Source of the DNA: Paragonimus skrjabini miyazakii
Lineage: Eukaryota > Platyhelminthes > Trematoda > Plagiorchiida > Troglotrematidae
DNA: 64,000 bases
Assembly: GCA_014338405.1 (NCBI GenBank)
Contig: JTDE01000275.1
Coordinates: 74,021 to 138,020 of the forward strand
Direction of reading: 5' to 3'
Under the pieces are notes generated by a model. The model saw only the letters and a list, made by a program, of their open reading frames with translations, was not told the DNA's origin and did no database searches. The translations under genes and the position numbers were made by a program. Shown here piece after piece: positions 25,291-39,108 of this stretch (the first letter of the stretch is position 1; every line of letters begins with the position of its first letter).

Positions 25291-26595
25291 GTTTGTTTTT
25301 TAGAAATGGAGAACAACTTTTGCATTGAACTTTCGAAAATAATAACTGACCTACTATCACCCGACTTCAATTCTGTAGTTATTCCTGCTATGAATATGCA
25401 CAAAAGTGATCTATGACACGTATGGTCAAACTGAGAGAAAAGGCTATACAGGAAGATGAGCTCACAGCAAAAATTAGTAGAACATTCATGTTACTCTGGA
25501 TACATGACCAACATTTCTTTCCAACAACTCACCGTGTTCCTGGTCTGAGGTGAGAAAACTGTCAGGTAACCACCAGTAGGGATGTGTCAAATTGGCGCTC
25601 AAGTGTCTGGTCAGCATCTGATCATTTTGCTGTTAACTGCAGCCTGTTGTCATTTAGGTAAATTAAAGAAAATATATATTAATTGAATATGTAACGATTA
25701 TCCTCAATGTTGTCGGTTGATAAGCAAGATCTTTACTCACCTCTTAAAGACACACGACAATATTGGACAGGCTAAATTTACGACAAATGTAAAACTTCAG
25801 GTTGGTTATTTGGTAAACATCCCTCTTATGAGACATGAAGTGTATGGTTAATGTAGAGTGAGTAAATAAACGTTTCACTTACAATTAAGCGGGTTTATTC
25901 TTTTGTGAACAAAACCACACTGAGCAGAAACAATCAGAATTAGTAGGTCAATCATCGTCAACGAATTTTGATTGATTTCTCTGGAAAGATATATAATTGA
26001 ACTAGTTATCTTTTCGAGGAAACTTGGCACCTAAATATATAATAATGAGTTGGTCAAAGGCTTTATTGAGTAACATGCATATTATGCCAAATAAAACGTC
26101 ACACAGCTAAAAACCGATAGAGAGAATGCAGAGTGGCATCGAAGTTCTTTTCATATTAAGTAAAAACGAATCGTTGGACATATGTTTTCGAGGAATTGAT
26201 CATCAGGCCACTACCTTTCCGAGGGTCAAAAAATAGATTCTATCGGAAAAACGTAGTTACAATTGGACAACAAGAAAGTAATCAAATCAGTCCTATCTTA
26301 TAATAGTTTGCCAGTGTTAACTTAGGGTGAAGGGGGGTGTTCCCGTGTAGGTGAATAGTGGGTCGAAAGAATTCCAGATTGAACGTTTCACACTGACATT
26401 TCTCATAATGTGGCAACCAACTAGATGTCACCAAAATCTGATGGGACCATTTTGGTTATGGAAACCATTTCCAGTAAGCTTACTTCAATTAAGCGCATAT
26501 CTCAATTTTATTAGAAAAAACAGACTGTTTGACATGCTTCTCTTAAAATAAAAACATGGTATTTTAAAGCGTTGTGTTACTATACTCTTTGTCAG
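25291..26595 (+). other. Intron between exons 5 and 6
   Basis: This intron is 1.3 kb, AT-rich, with no recognised element. A frame overlapping 26351-26551 has no motif or splice support. Confidence 0.6.
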
Positions 26596-26802
26596 AATGC
26601 TGATGTCGCTATCGAGATCAAGTCCGGCAACCTCACAGTGGACACAGAAAAAATTTACCAATCTACTGTTAAAATGGATTGGACGGCTGGATCAAAGCAA
26701 TCTTATTCTATCCAGGTTGAAGTTACTGGAAATCCTTGGGCAGACTTGGGTCAAGCCAGTGTTTCCACTGTGGCCAGCAGTTTATCACAGTTTACAGCCG
26801 GG
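26596..26802 (+). CDS. Exon: beta-rich module, NADVAIEI strand
   Basis: The frame is 69 codons, phase 0 in (acceptor ACTCTTTGTCAG) and phase 0 out (consensus GGG/GTAAGT). It opens with NADVAIEIKSGNLTV, the same ADVxLxI-type strand found in the exons at 45132 and 61250. It continues with VKMDWTAGSKQSYSIQVEV and VSTVASSLSQFTAG. The segment is Thr/Ser-rich and has no cysteine. Confidence 0.75.
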
Positions 26803-29800
26803 GTAAGTAACATCTTTTTCATAAAATACTAACGTTATCGTAACTGCATAATTTATCGCTGGTCACCGTATTGCACGTTTTTTTTACTAGTGCATATATC
26901 TCACAGTGAAGGATGAAATGATCAAAGTGCAGTTGTCAAGAAAATGTACGTTATGGAGCAACGAGTGCTATTCGCTTCACCTGATTGCTAGTAAACACTC
27001 CGTTTAGACACGTATTCACCTCGCATGTGCAGCATCGAGTTATCGAAGTGTTCCTAGTCTGACAAAACATGATTATAAATATTTGGTGCAACATTACAAG
27101 TAAAAGCAAGTTCATTTGGGATTAACCATACTAGTAAGTCATGGCACAGAAGTAAGACCATTTTTACTCTGTTTGCAAACTCTGGCCTACCGTTTGACTG
27201 GGTATCGCTTGAAATGCGCATGGAATGCGAGCTATTCCATGTACGCACAACCTCATAGAAACGGTTAACTTCCAAGAGCGTCATACATTACTGGAACGCA
27301 GGGACGTGTGAAACAAAGCTGACCATCTAAAAACCTTTGAATTTCCACTTCGAAATTGAGACACATAATTGCACCATGCCATGTTTTGGTTTGGATTTAT
27401 GCAAAATTTTCTCGATTCATGAAGTGGTTTCGGAACAGAGCCTTGAGTGTTGTTTTAAACGTATGGACTCTTACTTCATGGTGGTTTCCTACGATATGTG
27501 TAGAAAATTTCCCTTCATGTAAAACAACGGTTTGTGGTTTTCTTCAACCGCTCTGCCTAATACAAACTAACGTTTTAATCTCTCAGTATAAAAGAACGCT
27601 GTTTGACCTTGCATCAGGTTTCGCAGCACTTAAGCTGTCAAACAAATATTTTCGATCATGCGAGCCTTCATACAAACTATCAGTCTGACGACCATTCAAT
27701 TTTCCATAACCATCATTGTTAATTGACTCGTAATATCACCAGGTACTGACCACCTCAAGCATGGCAACCTTCGAAGTTCTTAGTGTCATCAAAGTAGCAT
27801 CCAGCCAGTCGCGTAAGGCAGTTGACCTCCTCACCTCGTAAGATGTAGGTTTTCAGTAAATATCTTTCTTTACAGTGCTTGTACGCTCCGTATTTTTGCG
27901 AACCAAGGCCAGTGTTTGGAAGCCTGTCTTCAAAGTGAGAAAATGTATTCGACAAAATGAAGGAATGGTTATATGAAGTTGTAACAGTGTGAAACTGATT
28001 CAGTTGTAACTGGTGGCTTAAACGCCTCGGTCTTTTATTGTATTCTCAATAACTAGGCTAATAACGTTACTTCTGACTCCCTCGCGAATTGTTCGTTACC
28101 AAAATCGCCGGAACATCTTGTGACCAATCGCCTACACAAGCTGAGCTGTGGATTAAGGTTAATGTGAGTAGCATTTTGTTATCAAAGCAGGTTGGAAAAT
28201 GCATTGATAACATATGAAATTTGGGCAGTGGTATTACACAAATTAGCCAGATAATCAACTCATCCATGGATGCGCATTAGATAACCCTTGACGGCTATAC
28301 ATTGTAAAATGTACAAAAAAAGCAAATAAGCACAGACCCTTAACATTTACTTTTAACGATTTTAACTATGGAAACATCACTCCGAAACCATACCCCTTTA
28401 AACCACATTGCACAGTGAGACTAATAACATGAATGATTGATAAATTGCTACAGAAGTTCAATTTTAGCTCACCAATATCAACGGTTCGGTGCAAGAATGA
28501 CCTTCACAATGCAGTACTTTCGAATCGCCAAATTTATCTTGCATAGGAAGTCCGAATACTCCTTCCCGCAAATTATGCAGGTTTACCTTTCAACTTATAT
28601 TTGATGAATATAAGTTTGTAAGACTTTTCACATCAATACCGCATGCAATAGAAGAAAAATCCGCCTGATTAATTGGAAACTAATTGAAGGTATTTGAAAT
28701 CAGTTATTGAAACGGAACTGGATAAGTGTAGATTAAAAGCGATCTATTTGTTAAACACAAAGTGCTAGGAAATAAAAACTCAACAGTGAGCTACATAACC
28801 TTATGGAAATGTCCATCGATTTACATTTTCCGTAGGATTGCTCAACCATGTAATAACGAATTGCCCTTTACAATGTCGCAAACACATAAAGCCATTAGGG
28901 TGGGGTAAATCGAGACAAATTTTTTTTACATATCATTTGTCACTTTTTCCAGTGGGAATAATTGAATTCACGTAAAACCACTTAGGAAGCTGCATTAAAA
29001 CAAGTGAATGTTTCTCTTTCATTAAAATGCTTGACGTCTCGTCTAAACTCCATAATATTACCAAGGGTATTGACCAACATGAGACGACTGAGGTCAGGAG
29101 GATTGCTCGTCAAATCAGTTTTATCCGCCGCGCCGTCGACCTCTCCCTCAAAACTGAATAAGTGATGTGTCCTGATCTATTGCGTGATTCATATAAAAAT
29201 AATCAGTGCATTATATGAAATGGCCTGCATAGACTGCAATAACTAACATGTGAAATTTAATTAGACAGTTTTCTGAAAACTTGACGATATGGTTTCTAGC
29301 AAGTTAAAGGTACACGAATATTTCAGAACAGATGCAATTGCAAAAACCTAGACCTTAGCGGATTCGAACCGGCATTAGAAACAACGTACCCGAACGCGGC
29401 TTTATAGATCAGCCGGTAGAGCATTTGCTGCATTTGGGCATGTTATTTCTGTCGCTATTTCGAATCCAACCGAAGTCCAGAATTTACGCAATTGGGTCTC
29501 TTTTTGATTGTTAGTATATATCTAGATGTCTGTCACTGATGGCTCACAAAGCGTTAATGTTCATAAAAATGTAGGAAAACTGTCATCAGTGAAAACAGGC
29601 GGTGTTTTTTCGACAAATGATTCCACTTTGTAAACAATATAGGTATATTTACGTTAAACGGATATATATCTTAAATTGCTCAGACCGCTGGAACCTTACT
29701 ACCGGGAGGTAAGGAATACCGTAGTGTAAAACGGTTCGTACATAAGATTAATGATATACAACATTTTAGGTCTATACGTACATACAAACTTATGTTGCGA

Positions 29801-29849
29801 AGATGTTGATTTGGACATTTTCAAACAGTGGAGCCATTTCTAATTTTAG
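26803..29849 (+). other. Intron between exons 6 and 7
   Basis: This intron is 3.0 kb. It contains the inverted SINE pair at 29332-29515. A stretch at 28057-28163 is flanked by AG and GTGAGT, but its phases (0 in, 2 out) do not fit between neighbours that join directly in phase 0, and its product is not protein-like. Confidence 0.6.
29332..29515. mobile_element. Head-to-head pair of tRNA-derived SINEs
   Basis: The left arm (about 29332-29400) is on the - strand: its complement carries GCCGCGTTCGGGTACGTTGT, a B box GGTTCGAATCC and the body GCAATTGCATC. The right arm (about 29396-29512) is on the + strand, with A box ATCAGCCGGTAGAGC, B box ATTTCGAATCCAACC, then TTTACGCAATTGGGTCTC. The arms meet with almost no spacer, giving an imperfect palindrome. 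Confidence 0.6.
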
Positions 29850-30116
29850 ATCCCATTACTGGTAGCGTATACGAGAACTGGTCTGGAAAACGCGATCACA
29901 CAAGCAACTATTTACCTGGGAACAATCGATGCAATGACAAGCAATACAAACTTAGCGGTACGAATGCCAATAAAAATTCGCGGTGATGACACGAGAATAA
30001 CTACTGGAAAAACGGTGACTGTCAAGTACATATTACAATGGGGTTCGGTAGCTACTGTGTCTTTGGACTTATCAATTACAGTCGGAGCGATATCCCCTGT
30101 CAGCGAATCAATTTCG
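29850..30116 (+). CDS. Exon: extracellular beta-rich module
   Basis: The acceptor CATTTCTAATTTTAG is strong; the frame is 89 codons, phase 0 both sides, with donor ATTTCG/GTGAGT. It reads IPLLVAYTRTGLENAI, then TQATIYLGTIDAM, then NTNLAVRMPIKIRGDD, then TTGKTVTVKYILQWG, and LDLSITVGAISPVSESIS. The TTGKTVTVKYIL stretch matches the PG(D/E)xVxI core of other modules. No cysteine or membrane helix. Confidence 0.75.
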
Positions 30117-31990
30117 GTGAGTTTAATTTTGTAATATGGAGTGTAAGTCGATATTTTGCAGAACAGTAAATCTTTCATATGACCAGAATGATGCAGACAC
30201 AGTAGTGTAATAAAACCATATTTGTTAGCTGTAGGGTAAACGCGAATTTTTCTAAGTAAACAAACTTAAATTGACGTTAGTCACGGTAACGTTGAAACCT
30301 CAGGCACCATCAAAACTTCCGTTGATTGGCCACCAGTACACGAGCCACTTTCAACGCTATAGTTTCCATTCATTTCACTAAGAACGCTTCCAGAAATGAA
30401 GGTTGAAATAGTCATCAAAGCTGGAATTATCACACGTATCGCTTGTTATTTGAGTTTATGAGAATCTTGTGATAGGTTTAACGTATTTATTTCCAAAAAT
30501 CTGAGGACTGATGTTTCCCCCTGTTGATTTGTTTATCGCAGAGTCTTGGCCATAAGATATGTAGCTATAAGAAACACAGATGTATGCAACATAATGCGAT
30601 CTGAACGGGTGAACTGATTGCAGCTTTAACTATCATAATTGCGGGTTACACCCAAAGGTCGATATGTAATATAGCATACTAATTAGGTACACCACTGACG
30701 CTTACTCGTCAGTGCTGGTCATGTTAGACTGTGAACCAATGATAGTATGTAAACCGGCTGAACACGGTTTTTTAAGTGATGTAAAATCTGGACATATTTT
30801 AACTCAGGTTGGAAATGATGTAAGATTACCTCGATTTGTTTTTTCTCAAAAAAGAAACTCATTGCAAATCATGGGCTGGTCACAGAATGTAAATTATTTA
30901 GTGGACCATGTGTTTTACAGTAACTTGGTTGGTTTTTCATTTGAACAGCGGGCTCACGGAAAAACTTATGTAGACACGTGAAAAACAATTTTGTGGACAT
31001 TTTTTCTATTACATTGCCCTACCTAACTCCATGGTGAAAGAGAGATTATATATAAAGTAACTCTACAACTAATTTACGTTATTACAAATCACATTGTCTA
31101 CAACAACTGTGATTGTATTTTCCCGGCTGCAGTTCGGTGTGTAATGTATGATTAAAGATTATAGCGTCAAGTTTTCCCGTCCTGAATTAATTGGTTCATT
31201 AGATATGTTGCTGATTGCTACACAAAATACTGGATTTCCATTGCTGTGGCTGGAATAATTCCATAACAAATTTTGGATACTGACTGACCATACTTCACAG
31301 CTTTTACCGTTACGTATTACTGTTTACCGGTGGTAGCCCTTAAGTTCTATTGATATACGAATGTCTACTAACACAATCCTAAAAACAGCGTTTTCTGACG
31401 CCACACACGTTTACGTTATTGCATGATGCAAAACAAGCAATACTGAAAACGCCCAAAATTACAAGGTAGTTTGTGAATCGTTCTCGTAAACAACATTTTG
31501 TCTATCACTTTGATTCTGCCTAATTCCTTAATAAAACAACTTAGTGAGTTTAGAAAAACTAAAAATTCCTGTGCATCTTAGTCAGATAACTCGCAACGTC
31601 GTGTAGTACGTTCTTTAACAGTTGCGGTTTTCCTAATTCTGCTGTTAAAGTTGTAGAATTTTGGCAAGTTACCTACCGCTTTGTTTGTTCTGCAAACGTG
31701 CATGCCGACTGTTTACGACTCTCAAGTACGAGTACTGATATTCACTTGAATGTGTGCAACTTACATTGTACATCGTCAATCCATATCGGTTGAAATAAAA
31801 TCGTACAAATTTTGCACACACCAACATTGCACTTAACAATCGGATTAAATAACCCGAAACTCGCTTCGTTTCTTTCAGTTTTGACGTGCAGATATTCCTT
31901 CTTAACGGCTTTACAGATGCAAGATAAATAACCTATAGCTCCATTATTTTCCGATATGATTCGCTGTATAATTTTGATATTACCCCGTAG
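30117..31990 (+). other. Intron between exons 7 and 8
   Basis: This intron is 1.9 kb and AT-rich. A 90-codon + strand frame at 30712-30981 has no module-like pattern and its possible splice phases do not fit, so I leave it out. No mobile element is recognised. Confidence 0.6.
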
Positions 31991-32232
31991 GATAGGGTGT
32001 TACCATCAGTTGAACTGACCCGGCATCAACCAAAATCAACGGATCCTATGGCAAAAACAGGAACAGTGTTTATGATGGTTACAACCTTTAAAGAATTACA
32101 GGTCTACAAGCCAGTAACTCTACGGATGGAATTCGATCAACCCGATATTACAATATGGGATGCGCGAATTTATCAAGTTGGCAACTGCTTAGATTCGTTC
32201 GTTCCCGCTGGTCTGCGCTTTATGCAAAAAGG
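31991..32232 (+). CDS. Exon: extracellular beta-rich module
   Basis: The acceptor ATTACCCCGTAG gives a phase-0 start reading DRVLPSVELTRHQP. An alternative AG five bases later would need phase 1 and does not fit. The exon continues GTVFMMVTTFKEL, VYKPVTLRMEFDQPD, ARIYQVGNCLDSFVPAG and ends AAAAAGG/GTCAGT in phase 2. The next exon enters in phase 2, forming a glycine codon across the junction. KPVTLRMEF corresponds in pattern to the PGxxVxI core. One cysteine. Confidence 0.7.
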
Positions 32233-33800
32233 GTCAGTTAACGTTATATTTTCTTAGATGTCCATTCACTAATACAAAGCAATTAGAAAGATCTGTACGT
32301 TTTTATGTTTTGTAACCGCTGAACAACCAATCGGCTCATAGTTTGTGGCTATGTGTGAAATGTGTTTTATCATATGGTAGACTAAACTCATTAGAAAACT
32401 CATACTTGACGGTGTACAGAAGCTTCCATCTCTGTGCCAGTACTTTGACCCAAACTTCAACTCACACTCCACAACCAAGATTAGTAACGATATGTTATGG
32501 TAAGTTTGTTTGAAACTTAGCGACTAACGATCGCGTTGGAATCATACACATGCATAAGAAGTGTAATACCATTATCCAACAAACTGAACTCACCAAAATA
32601 GGTCTAGAAATACGTTTCTATGATTCAATGGGAATTTTCACGAGAAATACGTTTCAGTTAGCATGTAACTCTATCAGCAGTTTAGCATTAGATCAACGTT
32701 TACCATGTTTATATTTCTAAAAATAACTTTTTTAATAAATTGAAGTATAATATGAGCATTAATCACAACTCAAATTTTCCATCCAGTCTTGTGTTCAAAA
32801 GAAGCATGACACTTGATTTGGATACTTGTTAGAGTTAATCAAGGATGCATATCCTCGCCACGGTCATGAGTACAAAATCGATTAGTCTTTCATGAGGTAA
32901 CCTTGATTACGATTACATCAGTAACTTCACATTAAACGTAACTGAGTTATCATATGGGATCTCACAAACCCACAAGCTTTTGAGTAATTCTCAAAAAGAT
33001 GTAATTGGGGTTCAACTTCTGGCTGTGTTACACTATGCACTACTGACGAGTTCTAGCGAAGGCGAATCTCTAGTGTAGTGTCTTTATTTGAAACGGAGTG
33101 ATTAAAATGTCCGTGAGAAATCCAAAACTCCAACAAATTGTGTAACTTTAAACTTTTACCAGTCACACCCTACACTGTTCACCATTAATCTAAATATCGC
33201 TCGGTAACCCAACAAGTTGTGATCTGATCTTAGAGTTAAGCTTCATTTATGAACTTATTGACCGGAATAGAAAAACACTGACTGCTTCTCCGATCGAAAC
33301 GATCAGCCGACCTGAGTATTAAACCCAAGTTAATGAGGTGTGTCGTTTTCAAATGATAAATCTGTCCTTTTTAACGTAAGATCACTGACTCACTATCCAG
33401 CTAGGTTGTCTCATGAAATCATGACCATAGCTCTAATATCGGCTCTGGAAATAACATGTCCTCTTGATTATCTCTAAAAAAAGAAAAACCTGGGTATATT
33501 GCTTGTTTCGAGAGCCTATGGGAATACGAGTGATGCGATTTGTTGTGTGACATACTGTTCGCATCAAACTTAAATCCTCAAGTACCTATCATGATTGTTT
33601 ATTTAAGCTACTTTTTTTGGGAAACCGGCATAATAATAAAAACGGTCGGTTACATGTGTCGAAAATAGTGCATACAAGAAATTTGCCGTTACCAAAGTAA
33701 CACAAGGTAGCATTATACTTGTTCATTTCTCACCATTATAAACTGTTCTAAAGACTATCCGAATTGTTTCTAATATTGGCTAATGTTTCCAAATGTTCAG
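32233..33800 (+). other. Intron between exons 8 and 9
   Basis: This intron is 1.6 kb; about half of it is an inverted-repeat element copy (32755-33560). No exon is seen. Confidence 0.6.
32755..33560. mobile_element. Inverted-repeat (MITE-like) element, long decayed copy
   Basis: Segments match the complete copy at 20 kb in order: AGAAGCAT near 32800, GGATGCATATCCTCGCC and TCATGAGGTAACC near 32840-32910, then at the right end CCTATGGGAATACGAG...GATGCGATTTGTTG near 33510-33545. The copy is about 350 bases longer than the 20-kb copy, so it carries an insertion or is a longer subfamily member. The ends are too diverged to fix exactly. Confidence 0.45.
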
Positions 33801-34002
33801 GAATACTTTGGATTGGATTTTGCCGTCCATTTTCATAACTTGCGTTTCGAACTCAACAGAGGCTGGTATTACCCTTCGGGTTGTGGTCGCTCAAATGAAC
33901 GATCTGGCATACAACGCAATGGCTACTGTTTACGTCAATCAACAAAAAAATTCAGTTACGTTACCTGTGACAGTGAATCCATTTGCAACACAGCCTCCTT
34001 TG
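33801..34002 (+). CDS. Exon: extracellular beta-rich module
   Basis: The acceptor CCAAATGTTCAG is followed by one base that completes a glycine codon from the previous phase-2 donor. The frame reads NTLDWILPSIFITCVSN, then STEAGITLRVVVAQMND, then NAMATVYVNQQKNSVTLPVT and ends QPPL at the donor TTTG/GTATGT in phase 0. Alternating strands and NST/NQQKNS loops, one of them an N-glycosylation sequon (NST), suit an extracellular module. Confidence 0.75.
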
Positions 34003-37000
34003 GTATGTTACTTTTGTCTCTGCCCTGAAATTTACAGTCAACTAACGATTTGAAAATGGGATAGTTGATGAAGCATAAATATCAGGTTAATTTTCAGTAT
34101 TGTCAACGTGAAAACAATTAGGAAGAACATACATTTTCTGCATTCATAACGCGGATGAGTTATGTTCATTGTATCTGCACTCTGAAAAAAAATTTGATAC
34201 TAATCTACTTCGCCGATCCATACAGATAACTGACCAAATGTTTCATGCACAAGTAACTATAAACAAAACTTGAATTGAAGTGCATCATTTTTCAGAAGTT
34301 GAGAAAAAAGTAAAAGGGTATAACAAATGAAATTTATTTCGACTTGGTCATAATTTGCAAATTGCACTCACAGAAGATAGTTTTATTTTATTATGTATTA
34401 TAAACGACACGCTAGGGCGTAAAATTCTTCCTTCAGCTTAGAATTAACGTACACATGAATTCTTCACGAAGCTGGTACCATTCTTATATCATGACGTTAA
34501 CAGCAACCCGTATTTCCGATTAGACATCAATACCTTAAAGCAGACGTCATGCTTCTATTTAGGTAGTACGTGTGGACCCGGAAGACTTGATTCTCACAAT
34601 GATTATCTTCAAGTCATCTGAACCACTGAATACGTGTGATTAAATTTATCAACAAATCACGAAACATCTTTTGCGAAATGTCACTAATTCCTTTGTTCTC
34701 ATCAGCGGTATAGACAGTAATATCGACTCCTTTTAAAAATGACATCACAAAAAGAACAGAAACTTGACTTTTTCCACCGAAATCCTCAAGTGGTCAATAC
34801 GGCTTGAATAAGATGGCCTTTGTGGCTGCCAACAACCTCGAGTTTTGACGGCTTAACGGCATAATGAACAAGGTTAGTGAGTCAGCCAGGACACGTCAGC
34901 CAGTCAAGAAGTTCAGATTTCAACTTAGTCGCTCTGTTGATAGTATTTATCGCGTCATCCGGTACAGCTTCCACCCAATTGTAGCAAACTTATGATCTCT
35001 CCCCCTCCTGTTCACGTGATCGTAATCGCGTTTGAACTGGTAAGTTGTACGGAAGAAACAATAATTAGGGTAGTTTAGAAAACAAGCTTGCATATGTAAA
35101 CCAGAAGTGGTAAGTTAGCAATAGGGTAAGTACAATTTACTGCAGATTGTAGCCTTCCACACACCGATAAGAATGAGATCATATGTGAAAAGTAACTTCA
35201 AAATTATTTGTTTTCTGACTGCTCCTCCCACGGTAAATTTGACCATCAGCTGAATGTAAAGAATTTTAGGAAAATTTTCCGCATAAATACCGGCAAACTT
35301 GACGTTCTTCATGAATTCTTCTTTCTCATGTAGGCCGTAATCCTTAAATGTATACGTTCGGCCCTACAGAACATGGTTTCCCTTACCGTGCAATTAAAAG
35401 TTAAATGTATCTCTGTGGTGACCAGCAGCACTGTATTTGATTAGGTTAAGAATTTCCTTGCACGCAACTTAACGCGCAAAATGTGCTTTACAAAATTAAT
35501 TATTCTGGATTAAAGTAGAACTTTTTACAGTACTCGTAAAAGAAACTTCATTGAACGTGATTGTCCAGTCGTCAGGCTGATTACAATCACAATTTTACAA
35601 TGAAGTCATTTATGTGAAAACATAGAGGATGTAATGGGCAGGTCTAATAGTAAAACCTTAAAATTGAAAAGCCACTTAGACAGTCATTATTGACCTATTT
35701 ACCAGGTAGTTTGAAAACCACCATGAATCATTTATGCGCGCAAAGTAGTGAGAAATCCAAACGATTCAAAATGACTTCGCCTGTGTCCACGATTGAAGAT
35801 TTAGCTGTTCTTCGGCTGGGCAACTGTTGTTGGACAGACTGAGAGGGGCACTCCAATCAGCAGTTTATTCCAAACGTTTGCTATTATAACGCTGTTAACC
35901 GATTTGTTTACAGTAGTACTGAGCCCAAAGGGCACACTGATCAGCCCATTCATGAAAGCATACCAATGTGCTGGCCAGCGTAACTTCTATCAGAGCTACG
36001 TCCGAGGTAGAACGCCTAGATTATTATTACAGAATTCAGGCTGTTTAGTTTCCTGGCTTGAGCACAAGAATGGTGGCATACCGTTACTATTTAACAACTG
36101 CTCGGTGAATTCCGGCGATTTTTCAACCGGTGTATTATGGCTGTGAACTTCCAGGTACCCATTTTGTATGAATGTTGAGCGTCATCTGTACTGCTGTCTT
36201 CAGTGCATATACTTATAGCTTCACCAGTTGGGCGATTGTTAAGTTCATCGTTATTGTAAAAAACACCTGGCTATCAAAATGAATGAACCGACCGTTTCAA
36301 CTGTCCTTATTACGTATCACGCGTTAACTTAACCCATCAGCACGACGGCGCATGAGTACGTCTGGAAAGACGGAAGAAGTATCTGATAGTTTCCTTGGTG
36401 TAAACTTTAAGTTTTGATGTTCGTAGTTAAATCTCGTTGGAACAACAGTCGACTCTAAGCATTTGATTGTTTAATAAGGCTCTCATCTAGGATACAGACA
36501 TTTCACCACCAAACGAAGTGACATCAGTCGTGTGTTCGGGTTAGAGCGTTTAGAAGTGAACGTGGAGATTGATTAAGTCTGATTCTTACCTGCTCTGATA
36601 CAGATAAGCTCACCATAAGGTGACCTGAATTTTGGTTAGTTACTTCTAATTTCTTTTAACATTATTGTCAGCATTCTGATCGCTTGGTACCTGTTGTTTT
36701 TTTCGATTTTTATCTAGAGTCTAGTTAGTCACTTCCTGAGATTTTGAAACTTCACATTACAGTCGGATTTATCGCTACATGTTGCTGTAGAACACTCATC
36801 TAAAGTCATATTGGTTGATCGTTTTTTTTATTGGGGGGAAACAATTTTTCGTTCTTTAACGTTCAGCTGATCGGAACTGCATTGTTCAACTTTGACCATC
36901 TATCTCCTCGGTTCAAGTTGCTCTGTTTCGTTGTAATGATATACGGTTATGGCTACGTTTGTACCTTCTCATGAATCTGGCTTGCTATAGCTAACTGAAC

Positions 37001-37302
37001 ACATCCGATTCAACGTCTCTGTTTAGTCAAAAATTCCAGCCTTCCAGAAGTCACCTTGTGTGAATGATTTTTGCATAGATAAGGATTTTTGTGGCACTCA
37101 GGTCCTATCCATCTAGCTTTTTTCGTAGGCGAAGATCAATAGAAACCATTTTGTCTCAATGGTTAATTCGTGTCCTTGTATTCATGTAGCTAATACTCCA
37201 AACACATCTCTCTGTTTGTTTCAATTACTGTTTTCACACAGTCATTGCATCTGGTTTTTTACATAACCCTTTTTCTCATCGGCAAATTCGAATTGTTACT
37301 TT

Positions 37303-37332
37303 TGTTTCAACAATGTTCTTATTGTTGAAACA
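37303..37332. repeat. Perfect 12-bp hairpin
   Basis: TGTTTCAACAAT and its exact complement flank a 6-base loop (GTTCTT). It is intronic and short; it may be a chance foldback or part of a structured RNA. Confidence 0.7.
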
Positions 37333-39108
37333 GACGTTCTATTTTGACTGCTGAGATGTCCGCGAACTGTGGCAAGAGAGTATGATTTTGCCGAACCGTT
37401 CCCAAGGAGATTATTTAAGACGAGTTTTGAACAATTCACATGCAATTGCATACGTTGTAGGGTAGGTGATGGAACATCATGCAGTTTGTGACATCTTTCA
37501 GATGTGTTGATTATTGATTTGTGTTCTTTCTATCAATCTATAAACTATATAAACTGTTTGTAACTGCGCTTTAGACTAGGCTGAAAAAGTGGATGACCAA
37601 TATGAAAGATTTTATAATATAAGCGTATTTGTTATACTACCATCAACAGAAAATAGTGTATGATGCGAGAATTTTGTTTTGCATATTTTAACTGTGCGTT
37701 AAACAAAACTGTTTAGATTGCACAGAGTTTTCGCTGATCGCCATAAAGTCATTTCATGTCCGAAAATGGAAAGCACATTTCACAGAAACTCCGAATTAAT
37801 AATTCCAGATGAGTTTTGTGAACAGCTTTATTGGTAATCTGCGCGAACCTAGGATTCCTTCAGCTAATGTCTTTCTAGGTTAAAACCAGTGATGCGCAAT
37901 AAATGTAAATAGTTCAAATGTAACAAATCATCTTTTATTGCTAGAGATATCATTACATTTGAAGTGTATAAAACTAAGTTATAAACGAGGTAGCCAATCA
38001 CATTGCAACATGTGTTTGCTTATTTGCAATTTTTCTCAATATCGGCCTCCCGCTTAGGAGAGTGTTTATTTTTTATGGTCTTAGAAACCGTTCAATTTGA
38101 AATTACAACAGCCTTTTGAAAAGCGTTCACATTCAGTCCTCAGTTTTACTTGTGTTAAGTTATTTTCACTTGAAGCTGGTAAAAGTGGCGTTACTTTCGG
38201 TAAAGTATATTCGGACAGGGGGTTGTGGGCAAGTAGCCAATCGTGTAGTAACATGAGTACACAAATCCTGAACTCGTTAGGCGCTCGGTGAAGACGTGCA
38301 GAAAATATTTATGCTTTCGTAAATACTGCCCAATCTGCCAAACAACCGATGGTCGTTTCCTCAAAATTTGAGTTAGTAAATTCCAAAATCTATCTTAATT
38401 AAACGATCCGACATCAATATTTAATGATAAAAGTTTTATTATACTTAGTATTACAAGGTTTCATGGCAGAAATACGATTATAGCTTAGTAGTTCTTATTT
38501 CTTTTTAGTTGGTAAAACGAATGCAGCTGCCAGAAACATAGAAGCAAAGCCACTCTATAAATCTCCCGATAACCTTTGGAAAGCAACTGCTATTTTGGGA
38601 AAATTATGTGAAAACACGTTAATTTTGAAGAGGTAATACTCTTGATTCAGTACTAATCAATGAATTCATCTTCCAAGTCAATTGGCAATCAAATGAGCAA
38701 CTAAATGCAATCAATAAAAAAGCTTATTGTTTCGGACATAAGTTCAGCGTTCGTACTAACTGCTGATTATGTGAACTTACCGGAATATAGTTTATCAGTC
38801 CCCAAACAAAATTTAATCGTTCATTAATTACAATCACTTCATTTAAATACAAATATCAATCAGTTGTGGGACCAGTCCGTTGATTATTGTGCATCTTATT
38901 CGAATTCAACTCATATGACCAAAATGAAAATGAGACTTTTGAGTAGAACGTTCTAACAAGGGTTTTTCTTTAGTGGTGACATTGTATGTATGACATCCAT
39001 TCCTAGACGAGCACTCTTCAAATATATTGAGTCGATTTATAGCATATTATACATGGAGCCCTACGGATTGATCATTTTTTTCACAAATGATTCTAAAACA
39101 TAGAAGTG

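Noticed and set aside
28057..28163. Possible exon between exons 6 and 7, bounded by AG and GTGAGT
   Set aside because: It would enter in phase 0 and leave in phase 2, while exon 7 needs phase 0. The product has no strand pattern like the modules.
35904..36146. 80-codon frame after a TTTACAG acceptor
   Set aside because: It would enter in phase 1 after a phase-0 donor, contains no module pattern, and I could not relate it to a retroelement with confidence.
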